Shown here one piece after another: positions 26,129 through 34,731 of a DNA stretch of 64,000 nucleotides (position 1 is its first letter; each line of letters begins with the position of its first letter). Location of the stretch: positions 1 through 64,000 of the forward strand of contig NZ_LOHS01000037.1 of assembly GCF_001642995.1 (NCBI RefSeq). Direction: 5' to 3'. This DNA is from Streptomyces jeddahensis. GTDB lineage: Bacteria; Actinomycetota; Actinomycetes; Streptomycetales; Streptomycetaceae. The notes beneath the pieces were generated by a model that saw nothing but the letters and a program-made list of their open reading frames with translations, was not told the origin of the DNA and searched no databases. The translations under genes were made by a program, and so were the position numbers.

Positions 26129-28483
26129 ATGTCTGCTTCCGGTACGCCCGTTTCACGGTTCCCGATACCTCGTCAGCACGTCGCACACTCGCACCGTCCA
26201 ATGGCCCCTGCGCATCCCCCGCGTCGGCGGTTAAGACGTGCCGTCGCCGCGCTGAGCGCCCTCGCCGCGGTGGCCGCCGGCGTCGCGGTCGCCCCGGGCG
26301 CCCAGGCCGCGTCCGACGGGCAGGTCTCGTCCGGCGCGGAGGCCGCGTCCAGCGGGCAGGAAGCATCCCGCCCCGCCTACCTCGACCCGTCGAAGCCCGT
26401 CCAGCGACGGGTCGCGGACCTGCTCGCCCGTATGACGCTGAAAGAGAAGATCGGCCAAATGACCCAGGCCGAGCGTGCGGCGGTCGCCGACGACCCGTCG
26501 CGGGTCGCCGAGTGGGGCCTCGGCTCGGTGCTGTCCGGCGGCGGCTCCACGCCCGCGGAGAACACCCCGGCCGCGTGGGTCGAGATGGTCAACGAGTTCC
26601 AGGAACAGGCGCTCAGCACCCGCCTCAAGATCCCGATCATCTACGGGATCGACGCGGTGCACGGCCACGGCAACGTCGCCGGCGCCACCCTCTTCCCGCA
26701 CAACATCGGCATGGGCGCCACCCGTGACCCCGAACTCGCCGAGAAGGAAGGGGAGGTGACCGCCGCGGAGCTCCGGGCCACCGGCATCCCGTGGAACTTC
26801 GCGCCGTGCCTCTGCGTCACGCGCGACGAGCGGTGGGGCCGCAGCTACGAGAGCTTCGGCGAGGACCCGGCCCTGGTGAAAGCGATGGAGACCGGGATCG
26901 AGGGTCTGCAAGGCCCGACACCGGACCGTATCGGCCCGGACCATGTGCTGGCCACGGCCAAGCACTTCGCCGGGGACGGCGACACGGCGTACGACGCCGC
27001 TACCGCAGCGGCCAACGAGGGCAAGCCCTGGAACGAACAGAAGTACACGATCGACCAGGGCGTCACGGTCACCAGCCGGGAGCACTTCGCCGCCGTCGGC
27101 CTCGCCCCGTACGGGCCCGCTGTCAGGACGTACCGCGTCGGCTCCGTCATGCCGTCCTTCTCCAGCGTGGACTGGACCGAGGACGGGGTCGGCAATCCGG
27201 TGAAGATGCACGCCAACAAGGAACTCCTCACCGGCGTGCTGAAGCAGAAGACGAAGTTCCAGGGCTTCGTGATCTCCGACTGGGAGGGCATCCACCAGAT
27301 CCCGGACCCGTCCGACCCGGCCAACACCGGCCTGACCGGCTACAAGGTCCGTACAGCCGTCAACGCGGGCGTCGACATGTTCATGGAGCCCAACACGGCC
27401 CCCGAGTTCATGCAGTTGCTGATGGACGAGGTCGAGGCGGGCCGGGTCAGCGAGGCGCGGATCGACGACGCCGTCTCCCGCATCCTGCGCCAGAAGTTCG
27501 CCCTCGGCCTCTTCGAGCATCCCTACGCCTCGGCCGGCAAGGTCGACGAGGTGGGCAGCGCGAAGCACCGGGCCGTCGCTCGTGAGGCCGTGGCCGAGTC
27601 GCAGGTGCTGCTGAAGAACAGCGGGAACCTGCTGCCGCTCAGCCCGAAGTCGAAGATCTACGTGGCCGGGCGCAACGCCGACGACGTCGGCAACCAGGCG
27701 GGCGGCTGGACCATCACCTGGCAGGGCGTGTCCGGCGAGGGCGTGCAGGGCACCTCGATCCTGGACGGGATCAAGCAGGTCGCCCCGGACGCCGCCGTCA
27801 CCTTCAGCGAGGACGCCTCCGCGCCCACCGACGGCTCGGACGTCGGCATCGTCGTGGTCGGCGAGACCCCGTACGCCGAGGGATACGGCGATGTCGGCGG
27901 GCCGGAGTGCGGCTGGTGCACCACACCGCAGCAAGAGTCGAAGTCCCTGTCGCTCCAGCCGGAGGACAAGGCAGCCGTGGACAAGGTCTGCTCGGCCGTG
28001 GAGAAGTGCGTCGTGCTGGTGGTCTCGGGCCGGCCGCAGATCATCACGGACCAGCTCGGGAAGATCGACGCGCTGGTCGCCTCCTGGCTGCCCGGCAGCG
28101 AGGGCGCGGGCGTGGCCGATGTGCTGTTCGGCGAGCGGCCCTTCACCGGGCGGCTGCCGGTGAGCTGGCCGAGGAGCGCCAATCAGGTGCCGGTCAACGT
28201 GGGTGACGCCGACTACCGGCCGCTGTACCCGTTCGGCTGGGGGCTGCGTACCAAGGTCGGGAGCGGTCCGGCGAGCGCCGCGGCCCTCGAGTCCGCCCGG
28301 TCGAAGGGTGATACGGAGCTGGTGGACGAGATCGTCGCACGAGCCCGCGACGCCGCGCAGGCCAGTGCGGTGGCCGGTACGGCTCCGGCCGACTGGGCCC
28401 GGCTCATCGCGGATGCCGACCATGCGCTGCTGACCGGGGACCCGGAGAAGGCGTACAGGCTGCTGAGGCGCGCCGCCTCCTAA
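26129..28483 (+). CDS. Secreted glycoside hydrolase family 3 beta-glucosidase
   Basis: This 784-residue protein has a long basic N-terminus with a signal peptide (RRRLRRAVAALSALAAVAAG to about AQAAS). Family 3 domain 1 follows, with KHFAGDG and the nucleophile Asp in GFVISDWEGI. Family 3 domain 2 (SQVLLKNSGNLLPLSPKSKI) ends near GWGLRTKVG. A helical extension of about 70 residues closes the protein. Such enzymes remove glucose from the non-reducing end of beta-glucans or cellodextrins. Start 26129 has AAGGGA; ATG 26201 lacks one. It stands alone. Confidence 0.92.
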   Translation: MSASGTPVSRFPIPRQHVAHSHRPMAPAHPPRRRLRRAVAALSALAAVAAGVAVAPGAQAASDGQVSSGAEAASSGQEASRPAYLDPSKPVQRRVADLLARMTLKEKIGQMTQAERAAVADDPSRVAEWGLGSVLSGGGSTPAENTPAAWVEMVNEFQEQALSTRLKIPIIYGIDAVHGHGNVAGATLFPHNIGMGATRDPELAEKEGEVTAAELRATGIPWNFAPCLCVTRDERWGRSYESFGEDPALVKAMETGIEGLQGPTPDRIGPDHVLATAKHFAGDGDTAYDAATAAANEGKPWNEQKYTIDQGVTVTSREHFAAVGLAPYGPAVRTYRVGSVMPSFSSVDWTEDGVGNPVKMHANKELLTGVLKQKTKFQGFVISDWEGIHQIPDPSDPANTGLTGYKVRTAVNAGVDMFMEPNTAPEFMQLLMDEVEAGRVSEARIDDAVSRILRQKFALGLFEHPYASAGKVDEVGSAKHRAVAREAVAESQVLLKNSGNLLPLSPKSKIYVAGRNADDVGNQAGGWTITWQGVSGEGVQGTSILDGIKQVAPDAAVTFSEDASAPTDGSDVGIVVVGETPYAEGYGDVGGPECGWCTTPQQESKSLSLQPEDKAAVDKVCSAVEKCVVLVVSGRPQIITDQLGKIDALVASWLPGSEGAGVADVLFGERPFTGRLPVSWPRSANQVPVNVGDADYRPLYPFGWGLRTKVGSGPASAAALESARSKGDTELVDEIVARARDAAQASAVAGTAPADWARLIADADHALLTGDPEKAYRLLRRAAS

Positions 28484-28533
28484 GGGCCGCTGAGCCACTG
28501 GCGGCAGGCAGTGCGTGCACCTGGGCCGACGCC

Positions 28534-29454
28534 CTATCCCCTCAGCGTCACCTCGCTGGGCCCGTTGAACGGGGCGAGTGACAGCACCGTCTTCGGCGTC
28601 CGCAGCCCGTCGTTCGCCGTAAACAGCTTCCGTACGGTGTCGAAGGGCACGTCGTCGTGCGTCACCAGGGCGGCCTGGTCGTACAGCTCCCTGATCTCGT
28701 CCGTCATCTCTTCGTCGCTGTCGGCACCCGCTCCCCAGACGTCCCACAGCAGCGTCTCGACCTTGTTGAGCGCCGCGAGGTCGAGCCGGATGTTGCCCGC
28801 CACGAACCACTCCCCGACCAGCGGCCCGTCCGGCAGGCGGAGACCGAACATCTTCGGGTCCGCCTCGCCCGCGCGGATCGCCTGCCACGCCGCGCCAGCG
28901 ACGAGGTAGCGGTCGCGCGGCACGTCCATGGGATCGAACTCGATCTTGTGGGCGTCCATGACCAGCGGGTCGGTCAGCTCCGCATCTGCGAGCAGCCACC
29001 CCCGCTCGTCGTCCCAGTATTCGGTGACCACATGGTCGCCGTGGAAGCCGTCGTTCTCGAAGTAATCAGCGAACCCGGAGCGCAGGCGCGCGGGGATCCC
29101 CGCGTGCCTCAGCAGCGAGCAGTGCAGCAGCGTGAAGTCGCGGCAGATGCCGACGAAGCGGTCGCCGGGCTCGCGCCGCTGCGTCAGCGGGGCGTCGTTC
29201 CGCTCGGTGATGATGCGGAGGATGTCGTCGATGTAGCGGGTCTCGGCGTCGTTGTGCAGGCGGTCCTGCGGGATGTCGTACTGGTAGAGCTCCCCTTCGA
29301 CCCGATGGACCATCAGGTCACGGGCGATACGGGCGAGTTGCCGCGGGTCGGCCGGCAGGTCGGCGTAGAGCGGGGCGAGTGCGCCCGGGTCGGAGAACAC
29401 GCTCTGTGCGGCGTAGAAGGCGGCGGCGTCAGGTGCGAGGCGGGCGGATGGCAT
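28534..29454 (-). CDS. Transglutaminase-like superfamily protein
   Basis: The 306-residue cytoplasmic protein carries a transglutaminase-like catalytic core. The nucleophile region is VGICRDFTLLHCSLLRHAG, the His is in GDHVVTEYWDD and the Asp is in GWLLADAELTD. Proteins of this group are usually proteases or deamidases in bacteria, not crosslinkers. The ATG is preceded by a GGGGG tract on the minus strand. There is no signal peptide. It converges on the beta-glucosidase gene and is divergent from the PolX gene. Substrate is unknown. Confidence 0.86.
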   Translation of the reverse strand: MPSARLAPDAAAFYAAQSVFSDPGALAPLYADLPADPRQLARIARDLMVHRVEGELYQYDIPQDRLHNDAETRYIDDILRIITERNDAPLTQRREPGDRFVGICRDFTLLHCSLLRHAGIPARLRSGFADYFENDGFHGDHVVTEYWDDERGWLLADAELTDPLVMDAHKIEFDPMDVPRDRYLVAGAAWQAIRAGEADPKMFGLRLPDGPLVGEWFVAGNIRLDLAALNKVETLLWDVWGAGADSDEEMTDEIRELYDQAALVTHDDVPFDTVRKLFTANDGLRTPKTVLSLAPFNGPSEVTLRG

Positions 29455-29607
29455 GGTGGGAACCCCCGAAAGCGTATCGGCCGAATGTTCGATTACCGGC
29501 CTGGCGCCCCTCACCGTGCCAAAATTCGCGCATCGATGTCCAGACCTCCCGCACCGAGACTTACATAGCGCATCAGTTCGATCCATTCGGGTCAGTAGGG
29601 TCGCTTT

Positions 29608-29613
29608 TAGACT
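29608..29613 (+). promoter_or_regulatory. -10 element for a leaderless PolX transcript
   Basis: TAGACT ends six bases before the GTG start at 29620, so transcription would start at the first base of the codon. No Shine-Dalgarno is seen. The -35 region is not recognisable. Confidence 0.45.
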
Positions 29614-29619
29614 GGATAC

Positions 29620-31347
29620 GTGGGCCGGCCCAACGAAGAGGTCGAGGCGCTCCTCAAGGAGTACGCGGACCTCATCGCGATCACTCACGGAGACGCGTTC
29701 AAGGCACGCGTCTACGAGAAGGCGGCCCGCGCGATCGGCGGCCACCCCCGAGACGTCTCGCAGCTGGATGCCGCCGAGCTGCGCGACATCCCCGGAGTGG
29801 GCAAGTCGATCGCCGAGAAGGTCGTGGAGTACTTCCGCACCGGCCGGATCACGGCGGTGGAGGAGACCCGGGCGAAGATCCCCGCCGGCGTACGGGAACT
29901 GATCACGATCCCCACGCTCGGCCCCAAGAAGGCCATGACGCTCTACGAGGACCTGCACATCTCCTCCGTCAGCGAGCTGGCCGACGCCATCCAGGCGGAG
30001 AAGCTGCGCGATCTGAAGGGCTTCGGCGAGAAGACCGAGCAGAACATCCTGCACGGCATCGCCCTGCTGCAGCAGGCGGGCGGCCGCATCCTGCTGAGCA
30101 TGGCGATGGAGCAGGCCGAGGAGGTCGTGGCCCAGCTCTCCCAGGTGACCGGCTGCCAGAGCTGCACCTACGCCGGGTCGCTGCGCCGGATGAAGGAGAC
30201 GATCGGCGACATCGACATCCTCGTCGCCGCCCGTCGCTCGGCCCCCTTCATGGACGCGCTCAGCGAGCTCCCGGCCACCGCCGAGACCATCGCCCACGGC
30301 GAGAAGAAGACCTCGATCCGCACCACGAAGGGGCTCCAGATCGATCTCCGGGTGCTGCCGCCCGACTCATGGGGCGCCGGTCTGCAGTACTTCACCGGCT
30401 CCAAGGCCCACAACATCCGCACCCGCACGATCGCGGTCCGCCAGGGGCTGAAGCTGTCCGAGTACGGCCTGTTCGAGACGGAGAGCGGAAAGAGCATCGC
30501 GTCGAGGTCCGAGGAGGACGTGTACGCCAGGCTGGGTCTGCCGTGGATCCCGCCCACGCTGCGCGAGGACCGTGGCGAGGTCCAGGCCGGGGTGCGCGGC
30601 GAGCTGCCCGAGCTGGTGACGGAGCAGGACATCCGCGGCGATCTGCACACCCACACCGACCTCACCGACGGCCTCGCCCCGCTGGAGGAGATGGTCGAGG
30701 CCGCGGCCGAGCGCGGCTACGCGTACTACGCGATCACCGACCACGCTCCCAACCTGTACATGCAGCGCATGACCGACGAGAAGATCCTCGCCCAGGGCGA
30801 GCGGGTGCGGGAGCTGGACGGCAAGCACCACCGCATGCGGCTGCTGCACGGCACCGAGCTCAACATCGGTCCCGAGGGCGAGCTGGACTGGCCCGACGAC
30901 TTCCTCGCGGGCTTCGACCTCTGCGTGGCCTCGGTGCACTCGCACTTCAACCTCAGCCGGAAGGCCATGACCCGGCGCCTCGTGCGCGCCTGCGAGAACC
31001 CGCACGTCAACGTCATCGGCCACCCGACCACCCGGCTGATCGGCAAACGCCCGGGCATCGACGCGGACCTCGACGAGGTGTTCGCCGCCTGCGCCCGCAC
31101 GGGCACCGCGCTGGAGGTCAACGCGCAGCCCGACCGCCTGGACCTGTGCGACGAGGACATCCTGCGGGCCAAGGAGTACGGCGCGAAGTTCGTGATCGAC
31201 ACCGACGCGCACTCCGTCCTCCACCTGGCATTTCTGCGCTATGGCGTGGGTACGGCGCAGCGCGGCTGGCTCACGAAGGACGATGTGATCAACACGTGGC
31301 CGCTGGGGCGGCTGCGCAGGTTCCTGAGCGGCGGACGGGCGGCATGA
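29620..31347 (+). CDS. polX: DNA polymerase X family with PHP phosphoesterase domain
   Basis: This 575-residue repair polymerase has an N-terminal helix-hairpin-helix (LRDIPGVGKSIAEKVVEYF), a second hairpin (LKGFGEKTEQNI), and a polymerase-beta palm. The palm motif is GSLRRMKETIGDIDILV with D197 and D199, and a third Asp lies in LQIDLRV. The C-terminal PHP domain has metal-binding DLHTHTDLTDG, ITDHAPN, SVHSHFN, GHPTTR and DTDAHS. PolX enzymes fill short gaps in base excision repair, and the PHP part is a 3'-exonuclease or end-processing activity. Start is GTG on a probable leaderless mRNA. Confidence 0.94.
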   Translation: MGRPNEEVEALLKEYADLIAITHGDAFKARVYEKAARAIGGHPRDVSQLDAAELRDIPGVGKSIAEKVVEYFRTGRITAVEETRAKIPAGVRELITIPTLGPKKAMTLYEDLHISSVSELADAIQAEKLRDLKGFGEKTEQNILHGIALLQQAGGRILLSMAMEQAEEVVAQLSQVTGCQSCTYAGSLRRMKETIGDIDILVAARRSAPFMDALSELPATAETIAHGEKKTSIRTTKGLQIDLRVLPPDSWGAGLQYFTGSKAHNIRTRTIAVRQGLKLSEYGLFETESGKSIASRSEEDVYARLGLPWIPPTLREDRGEVQAGVRGELPELVTEQDIRGDLHTHTDLTDGLAPLEEMVEAAAERGYAYYAITDHAPNLYMQRMTDEKILAQGERVRELDGKHHRMRLLHGTELNIGPEGELDWPDDFLAGFDLCVASVHSHFNLSRKAMTRRLVRACENPHVNVIGHPTTRLIGKRPGIDADLDEVFAACARTGTALEVNAQPDRLDLCDEDILRAKEYGAKFVIDTDAHSVLHLAFLRYGVGTAQRGWLTKDDVINTWPLGRLRRFLSGGRAA

Positions 31348-31383
31348 GGTCGGCACGGCCTGCCACCGGAGCTACCGCGGGAG

Positions 31384-32505
31384 CTACCAGCGGAGCGTGA
31401 GCGCCCCCTCCTGTTCGCGGTCCACACGCAGCCCGAAGCCCTCGCTGATCCGGTCCAGCACCGCCCGCAGCCACTCCGCGTCCTTGCCCGACGCATGCCG
31501 CAGCCGCATCTGCCGGGCCTGGAGGGGCACGATCCGCACGTCCGCCGGCCTGCCGGTCTCCCGCTCCAGCGCGACGAGGAAGAGCAGCCGGAGGTCGTCC
31601 CGGTAGCGCTCGTAGCCGCTGATGCCCTCGTAGTCGTCGATGAAGTCGCCGCAGCCATAGAGGACGAGCTTGCCCCGGTACAGCTCCATCGGGCGGGGGT
31701 GGTGGGACGAGTGCCCGTGCACGAGGTCGACGCCGCCGTCGACGAGTGCGTGCGCGAAGCGCCGTTCGCCGGCCGTGACCTCGTACCCCCAGTTGGGGCC
31801 CCAGTGGATCGAGGCGACCGCGATGTCCCCGGGACGCTTGATCTGCCGTATCCGGCTGGTGATCGCGTCCGCGGCGTCCACCGACGGCTCGGCCACGAGG
31901 TCCACGCCGGATCTGTCCTCGCCCGCCGCCCAGCTCCGCGGGATGCCGCTGGACGGCATGCCGAAGGAGAAGACCAGGGCCCGGCCGCCCGCGGCCAGCG
32001 GGACGACCGCGGGCCGCCGGGCCTCGGCCGCGTCCCGCCCGGCGCCCGCCGTCCGCAGCCCCGAGCCCGCGAGGCTGCCGAGCGTCTCCTCCAGACCGCG
32101 GCGCCCGAAGTCGAGTACGTGGTTGTTGGCCAGCGCGCACACGTCGGGGCGGGCGGCGGCCAGGCACGGCAGGTTCTCCGGGCTCATCCGGTAGTGCACA
32201 CCCTTGCCGGGCGCGAACGTGCCGTCCCGCGTGACGCTGGTCTCCAGATTGACCAGACGGACGTCCGGAGCGGCCTCGTCGAGCACCGGCAGGGCGTCGC
32301 CCCACGGCCAGGAGAAGTCGACGGGGCTGGGGATCGGGCCGTTCTCCTCCACCGCCAGCTCGACATAGCCGCGGGCGTCCCGGATGTAGCTCTCCCTCAG
32401 TGCGGGGTCTCCGGGGCGCGGAAGGATCTGGTCGACGCCGCGACCGAGCATCACGTCGCCGCAGAGGAACAGGGTGGCCAGGCCGACCCCACGCGTCCCG
32501 GGCAT
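31384..32505 (-). CDS. CapA-family (poly-gamma-glutamate synthesis-like) protein
   Basis: The 373-residue protein has the CapA metallophosphatase-like fold: TLFLCGDVMLGRGVD at the start, VRLVNLETSVT, ALANNHVLDFGRRGLEET, then SIHWGPNWGYE and LVHGHSSHHPRPMEL. Conserved Asp, Asn and His residues of the metal site are all present. There is no signal peptide. CapA proteins assist capsule poly-glutamate synthesis in Bacillus. In Streptomyces the role is unknown and no capB or capC gene is close. It converges on PolX. Confidence 0.9.
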   Translation of the reverse strand: MPGTRGVGLATLFLCGDVMLGRGVDQILPRPGDPALRESYIRDARGYVELAVEENGPIPSPVDFSWPWGDALPVLDEAAPDVRLVNLETSVTRDGTFAPGKGVHYRMSPENLPCLAAARPDVCALANNHVLDFGRRGLEETLGSLAGSGLRTAGAGRDAAEARRPAVVPLAAGGRALVFSFGMPSSGIPRSWAAGEDRSGVDLVAEPSVDAADAITSRIRQIKRPGDIAVASIHWGPNWGYEVTAGERRFAHALVDGGVDLVHGHSSHHPRPMELYRGKLVLYGCGDFIDDYEGISGYERYRDDLRLLFLVALERETGRPADVRIVPLQARQMRLRHASGKDAEWLRAVLDRISEGFGLRVDREQEGALTLRW

Positions 32506-32578
32506 TCTCCCAGGCTAGGCGCCGTCCGCCGGAGTCTGCAGGCCGTGACGGGCAGGTAGGGCAGGCCAAGACGGGGCA

Positions 32579-32625
32579 GGTCCCGTGCCCCTCAGCGCTC
32601 GGGCTCGGTGGGCACGGGACCTTTT
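32579..32625. terminator. Hairpin terminator next to the 94-residue gene
   Basis: A perfect 12-bp stem GGTCCCGTGCCC / GGGCACGGGACC (32579-32590 and 32610-32621) is followed on the plus strand by TTTT. It lies downstream of the minus-strand small gene and upstream of capA. Confidence 0.65.
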
Positions 32626-32673
32626 CGGGCTGTGCGTCAGGGCCGGATCAACGGCGGATCGGCCAACGGCGGA

Positions 32674-32958
32674 TCAGCGGCTGTACCGCATCAGCGCACG
32701 CACCATGTGGCACGTGGTGTCCGACGGCGGGTGGATTCCGATGAGCTCCGCCGTGTTCCGGATCCGCTGGTTGTGCGCCTGGTTCGGCATGTAGACGCCC
32801 GAGTCGAGCAGGGCGATGGCGAGGCGCATGGCCTTGAGCCGGCGGTTGTGGGTGATGTACCACTCCCGCGGGCGTCCGGCGGGCAGCGGCCTCTTCTGCA
32901 ACGGTGCGTACGGAAGGTCGATCGGCAGGGTCGTCTGCGTGAGTGCGGCAGCGGGCAC
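32674..32958 (-). CDS. Small conserved basic protein of unknown function
   Basis: This 94-residue protein begins at GTG 32958, with AGGAGG exactly six bases upstream on the minus strand. An ATG two codons earlier abuts the AGGAGG and is therefore unlikely. The sequence has LPIDLPYAPLQKRPLPAG, then REWYITHNRRLKAMRLAIAL and a C-terminal IHPPSDTTCHMVRALMRYSR. There is no membrane segment and no domain I can name with confidence. Codon use is typical of the chromosome, so it is probably a real gene. Confidence 0.7.
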   Translation of the reverse strand: MPAAALTQTTLPIDLPYAPLQKRPLPAGRPREWYITHNRRLKAMRLAIALLDSGVYMPNQAHNQRIRNTAELIGIHPPSDTTCHMVRALMRYSR

Positions 32959-33106
32959 AGGCATCCTCCTGTCGCGGTCGGGGCCCCGGCGGGCACCCTC
33001 GAACACTTCTTCAATTCTACTGCCCGGCACTGACAAAAGCCGCTGGCCAGAAGGGATCTGACGGACCATCCGGACGCTGCGCCGGGTGGTGCCGATGAGG
33101 CTCGCG

Positions 33107-33112
33107 TACCGT
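33107..33112 (+). promoter_or_regulatory. -10 element for a leaderless ArsC-like transcript
   Basis: TACCGT ends seven bases before the ATG at 33120, and no ribosome-binding site is present. Transcription would begin at the start codon. Confidence 0.35.
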
Positions 33113-33119
33113 GTGCGGC

Positions 33120-33488
33120 ATGGAGATCTGGATCAACCCGGCCTGCTCGAAGTGCCGCAGTGCGCTCTCGCTGCTCGACGCGGAGGGCGCCGACTACACG
33201 GTGCGCCGCTACCTGGAGGACGTACCGACCGAGGACGAGATCCGCGACGTGCTCGGCCGGCTCGGCCTCGAGCCCTGGGACATCACCCGCACCCAGGAGG
33301 CGATCGCCAAGGAGCTGAACCTCAAGGACCGCGAGGCCTGGCCGCGGGACGCCTCCGGCCGCGACCGGTGGATCAAGGCGCTGGCGGAGCATCCGAAGCT
33401 CATCCAGCGTCCGATCATCACGGCCGACGACGGTACGGCGGTGGTGGCGCGGACCGAGGAGGCGGTACGGGACGCGCTGTCACGTTAG
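33120..33488 (+). CDS. ArsC/Spx-family thioredoxin-fold protein
   Basis: This 122-residue protein has the ArsC-type fold with the redox motif NPACSKCRSAL (Cys9 and Cys12) and helix PTEDEIRDVLGRLGLEPWD. A conserved arginine-proline (KLIQRPIITADD) sits near the active site, as in glutaredoxin-dependent arsenate reductases and Spx/YffB proteins. No arsenic resistance genes are nearby, so the physiological role is open. ATG 33120 was chosen over GTG 33111 because the family begins MEIWINPAC. It is the only gene of its transcription unit. Confidence 0.85.
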   Translation: MEIWINPACSKCRSALSLLDAEGADYTVRRYLEDVPTEDEIRDVLGRLGLEPWDITRTQEAIAKELNLKDREAWPRDASGRDRWIKALAEHPKLIQRPIITADDGTAVVARTEEAVRDALSR

Positions 33489-33601
33489 TTGTTGGCGTTT
33501 CTGCTGTGACTGTTGAGCATCCGAGGGCGGTTACTCGTACGTAATGCCGAACGTACCCGCGTCCGGCCGTCGTCAGGGACGACCGGGGACAGGAGGCACG
33601 T

Positions 33602-34369
33602 ATGTCGCGCAGGAAGACGCTCAGCCCGAAGAAGAAGATCGCGCTCCTGGTGAGCGCCGCCGCGGTCGCCGGCGGCGGGGCATTCGCCATGGCGAGCACC
33701 AGCAACGCGGCACCGACGTCGGTGGTCTGCGACGGCCTGGCCACGGCGCTGGCCAACAACCAGAAGTTCATCGACGGCCAACGCGCCACGCCCGACGCCC
33801 AGTCGGAGGCCCGGATCGCCAACCGGCTCGCGGTGATCGAGGAGATCAAGCGCAAGCAGGCGGCCTCGGGGTGCGCGGCAGGGACCGGAGCTGAGGCCGG
33901 GGCCGCTGGGTCCGGGGCCGCCGGATCCGGGGCCGGGGCGGGGGCCGACGACCAGGCTGCCGCGCCCGCAGAGACGGGCGGCGGCTCCGCCGAGACCGCC
34001 GCACCCGCAGAGACCGGTGGCGCCGAAGGGGCAGAGGGCGGCGACTCCGGAGCCGGGGACGGGCAAGCCGGAGCGGGGGGCGGGCAGGCCGGAGCCGGGG
34101 ACGGGCAGGCCGGAGCCGCCGGCGAGGTCGTCTGCGCCGGTTCCACCGTGACGCTATCGGGCGAGGGCGGAGCGCCCGCCGCGTCCAGCAACCAGTTCCC
34201 GGCCGGTACGCGCCTGAAGGTCACGAACCTGGACAACGGCAAGTCCACGACGGTCGAGGTCACCTCCGTGTCCGGCAGCTGCGCGCTGTTGAACAACGCG
34301 GCCTTCGAGCAGGTCCGCGAGCCGGGCAAGTTCCTGATCCGCAACGCCCGGATCGAGAAGGTGGGCTGA
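33602..34369 (+). CDS. Secreted protein with Cys-bounded helical domain and RlpA-like C-terminus
   Basis: This 255-residue protein has a signal peptide (KKKIALLVSAAAVAGGGAFA to about NAA), then a short helical domain bounded by Cys (VVCDGLATALANNQKFIDG ... AASGC). A long Ala/Gly/Glu linker follows with repeats such as QAGAGGGQAGAGDGQAGA. The C-terminal domain is beta-rich (FPAGTRLKVTNLDNGKSTT ... GKFLIRNARIEKV) and resembles the double-psi beta-barrel of RlpA. The layout resembles the secreted protein at 38264-39811. It probably acts in the cell wall. AGGAGG precedes the ATG. Confidence 0.78.
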   Translation: MSRRKTLSPKKKIALLVSAAAVAGGGAFAMASTSNAAPTSVVCDGLATALANNQKFIDGQRATPDAQSEARIANRLAVIEEIKRKQAASGCAAGTGAEAGAAGSGAAGSGAGAGADDQAAAPAETGGGSAETAAPAETGGAEGAEGGDSGAGDGQAGAGGGQAGAGDGQAGAAGEVVCAGSTVTLSGEGGAPAASSNQFPAGTRLKVTNLDNGKSTTVEVTSVSGSCALLNNAAFEQVREPGKFLIRNARIEKVG

Positions 34370-34389
34370 CCGCACGGCCTGCCGGTGCT

Positions 34390-34429
34390 GCCGGTCCTGC
34401 CACTCCAGGCGCGGAGCGGCAGGACCGGC
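34390..34429 (+). terminator. Hairpin terminator after the secreted protein gene
   Basis: A perfect 12-bp stem GCCGGTCCTGCC / GGCAGGACCGGC (34390-34401 and 34418-34429) with a 16-nt loop, 20 bases after the stop. Confidence 0.75.
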
Positions 34430-34623
34430 GGGGACTGGCACGTCCGCTTAGCGCGGCCGCGGCACATTTCGTGCGGGCCGTCCGACTGCCCTACATACCG
34501 GACGGTACGGACCGGCACCCATCGCATACGAGCGGTCGACGTCGCCAGCCGGGCCCGCTCACAGCCAGCGCATACGCGATCGCGAGGTGACTCACCGCAC
34601 CGCACGGATCACAGGTGAACCCG

Positions 34624-34673
34624 GTAACACGGGGTTCACAATCGGGCAATGATCGGGAAATCGCCGGTTGACA
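34624..34673 (+). promoter_or_regulatory. GlnR box and -35 element upstream of glnII
   Basis: Four 5-mers with 11-bp spacing read GTAAC-n6-TTCAC-n6-GCAAT-n6-GAAAT (34624-34628, 34635-34639, 34646-34650 and 34657-34661). They fit the GlnR consensus less tightly than the glnA box. A perfect -35 hexamer TTGACA (34668-34673) follows directly, so a bound activator would touch polymerase. The -10 is not clear. The remaining gap 34430-34623 shows nothing that I can support. Confidence 0.7.
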
Positions 34674-34731
34674 GGCTGCCGACTACCACCGCAGCACCCC
34701 TGCGCCGTAGAACCCGAATGAGGATGGGCCC

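Noticed and set aside
26129..28483. Cellobiose (CebR) regulation of the GH3 gene
   Set aside because: No TGGGAGCGCTCCCA-like palindrome is visible upstream.
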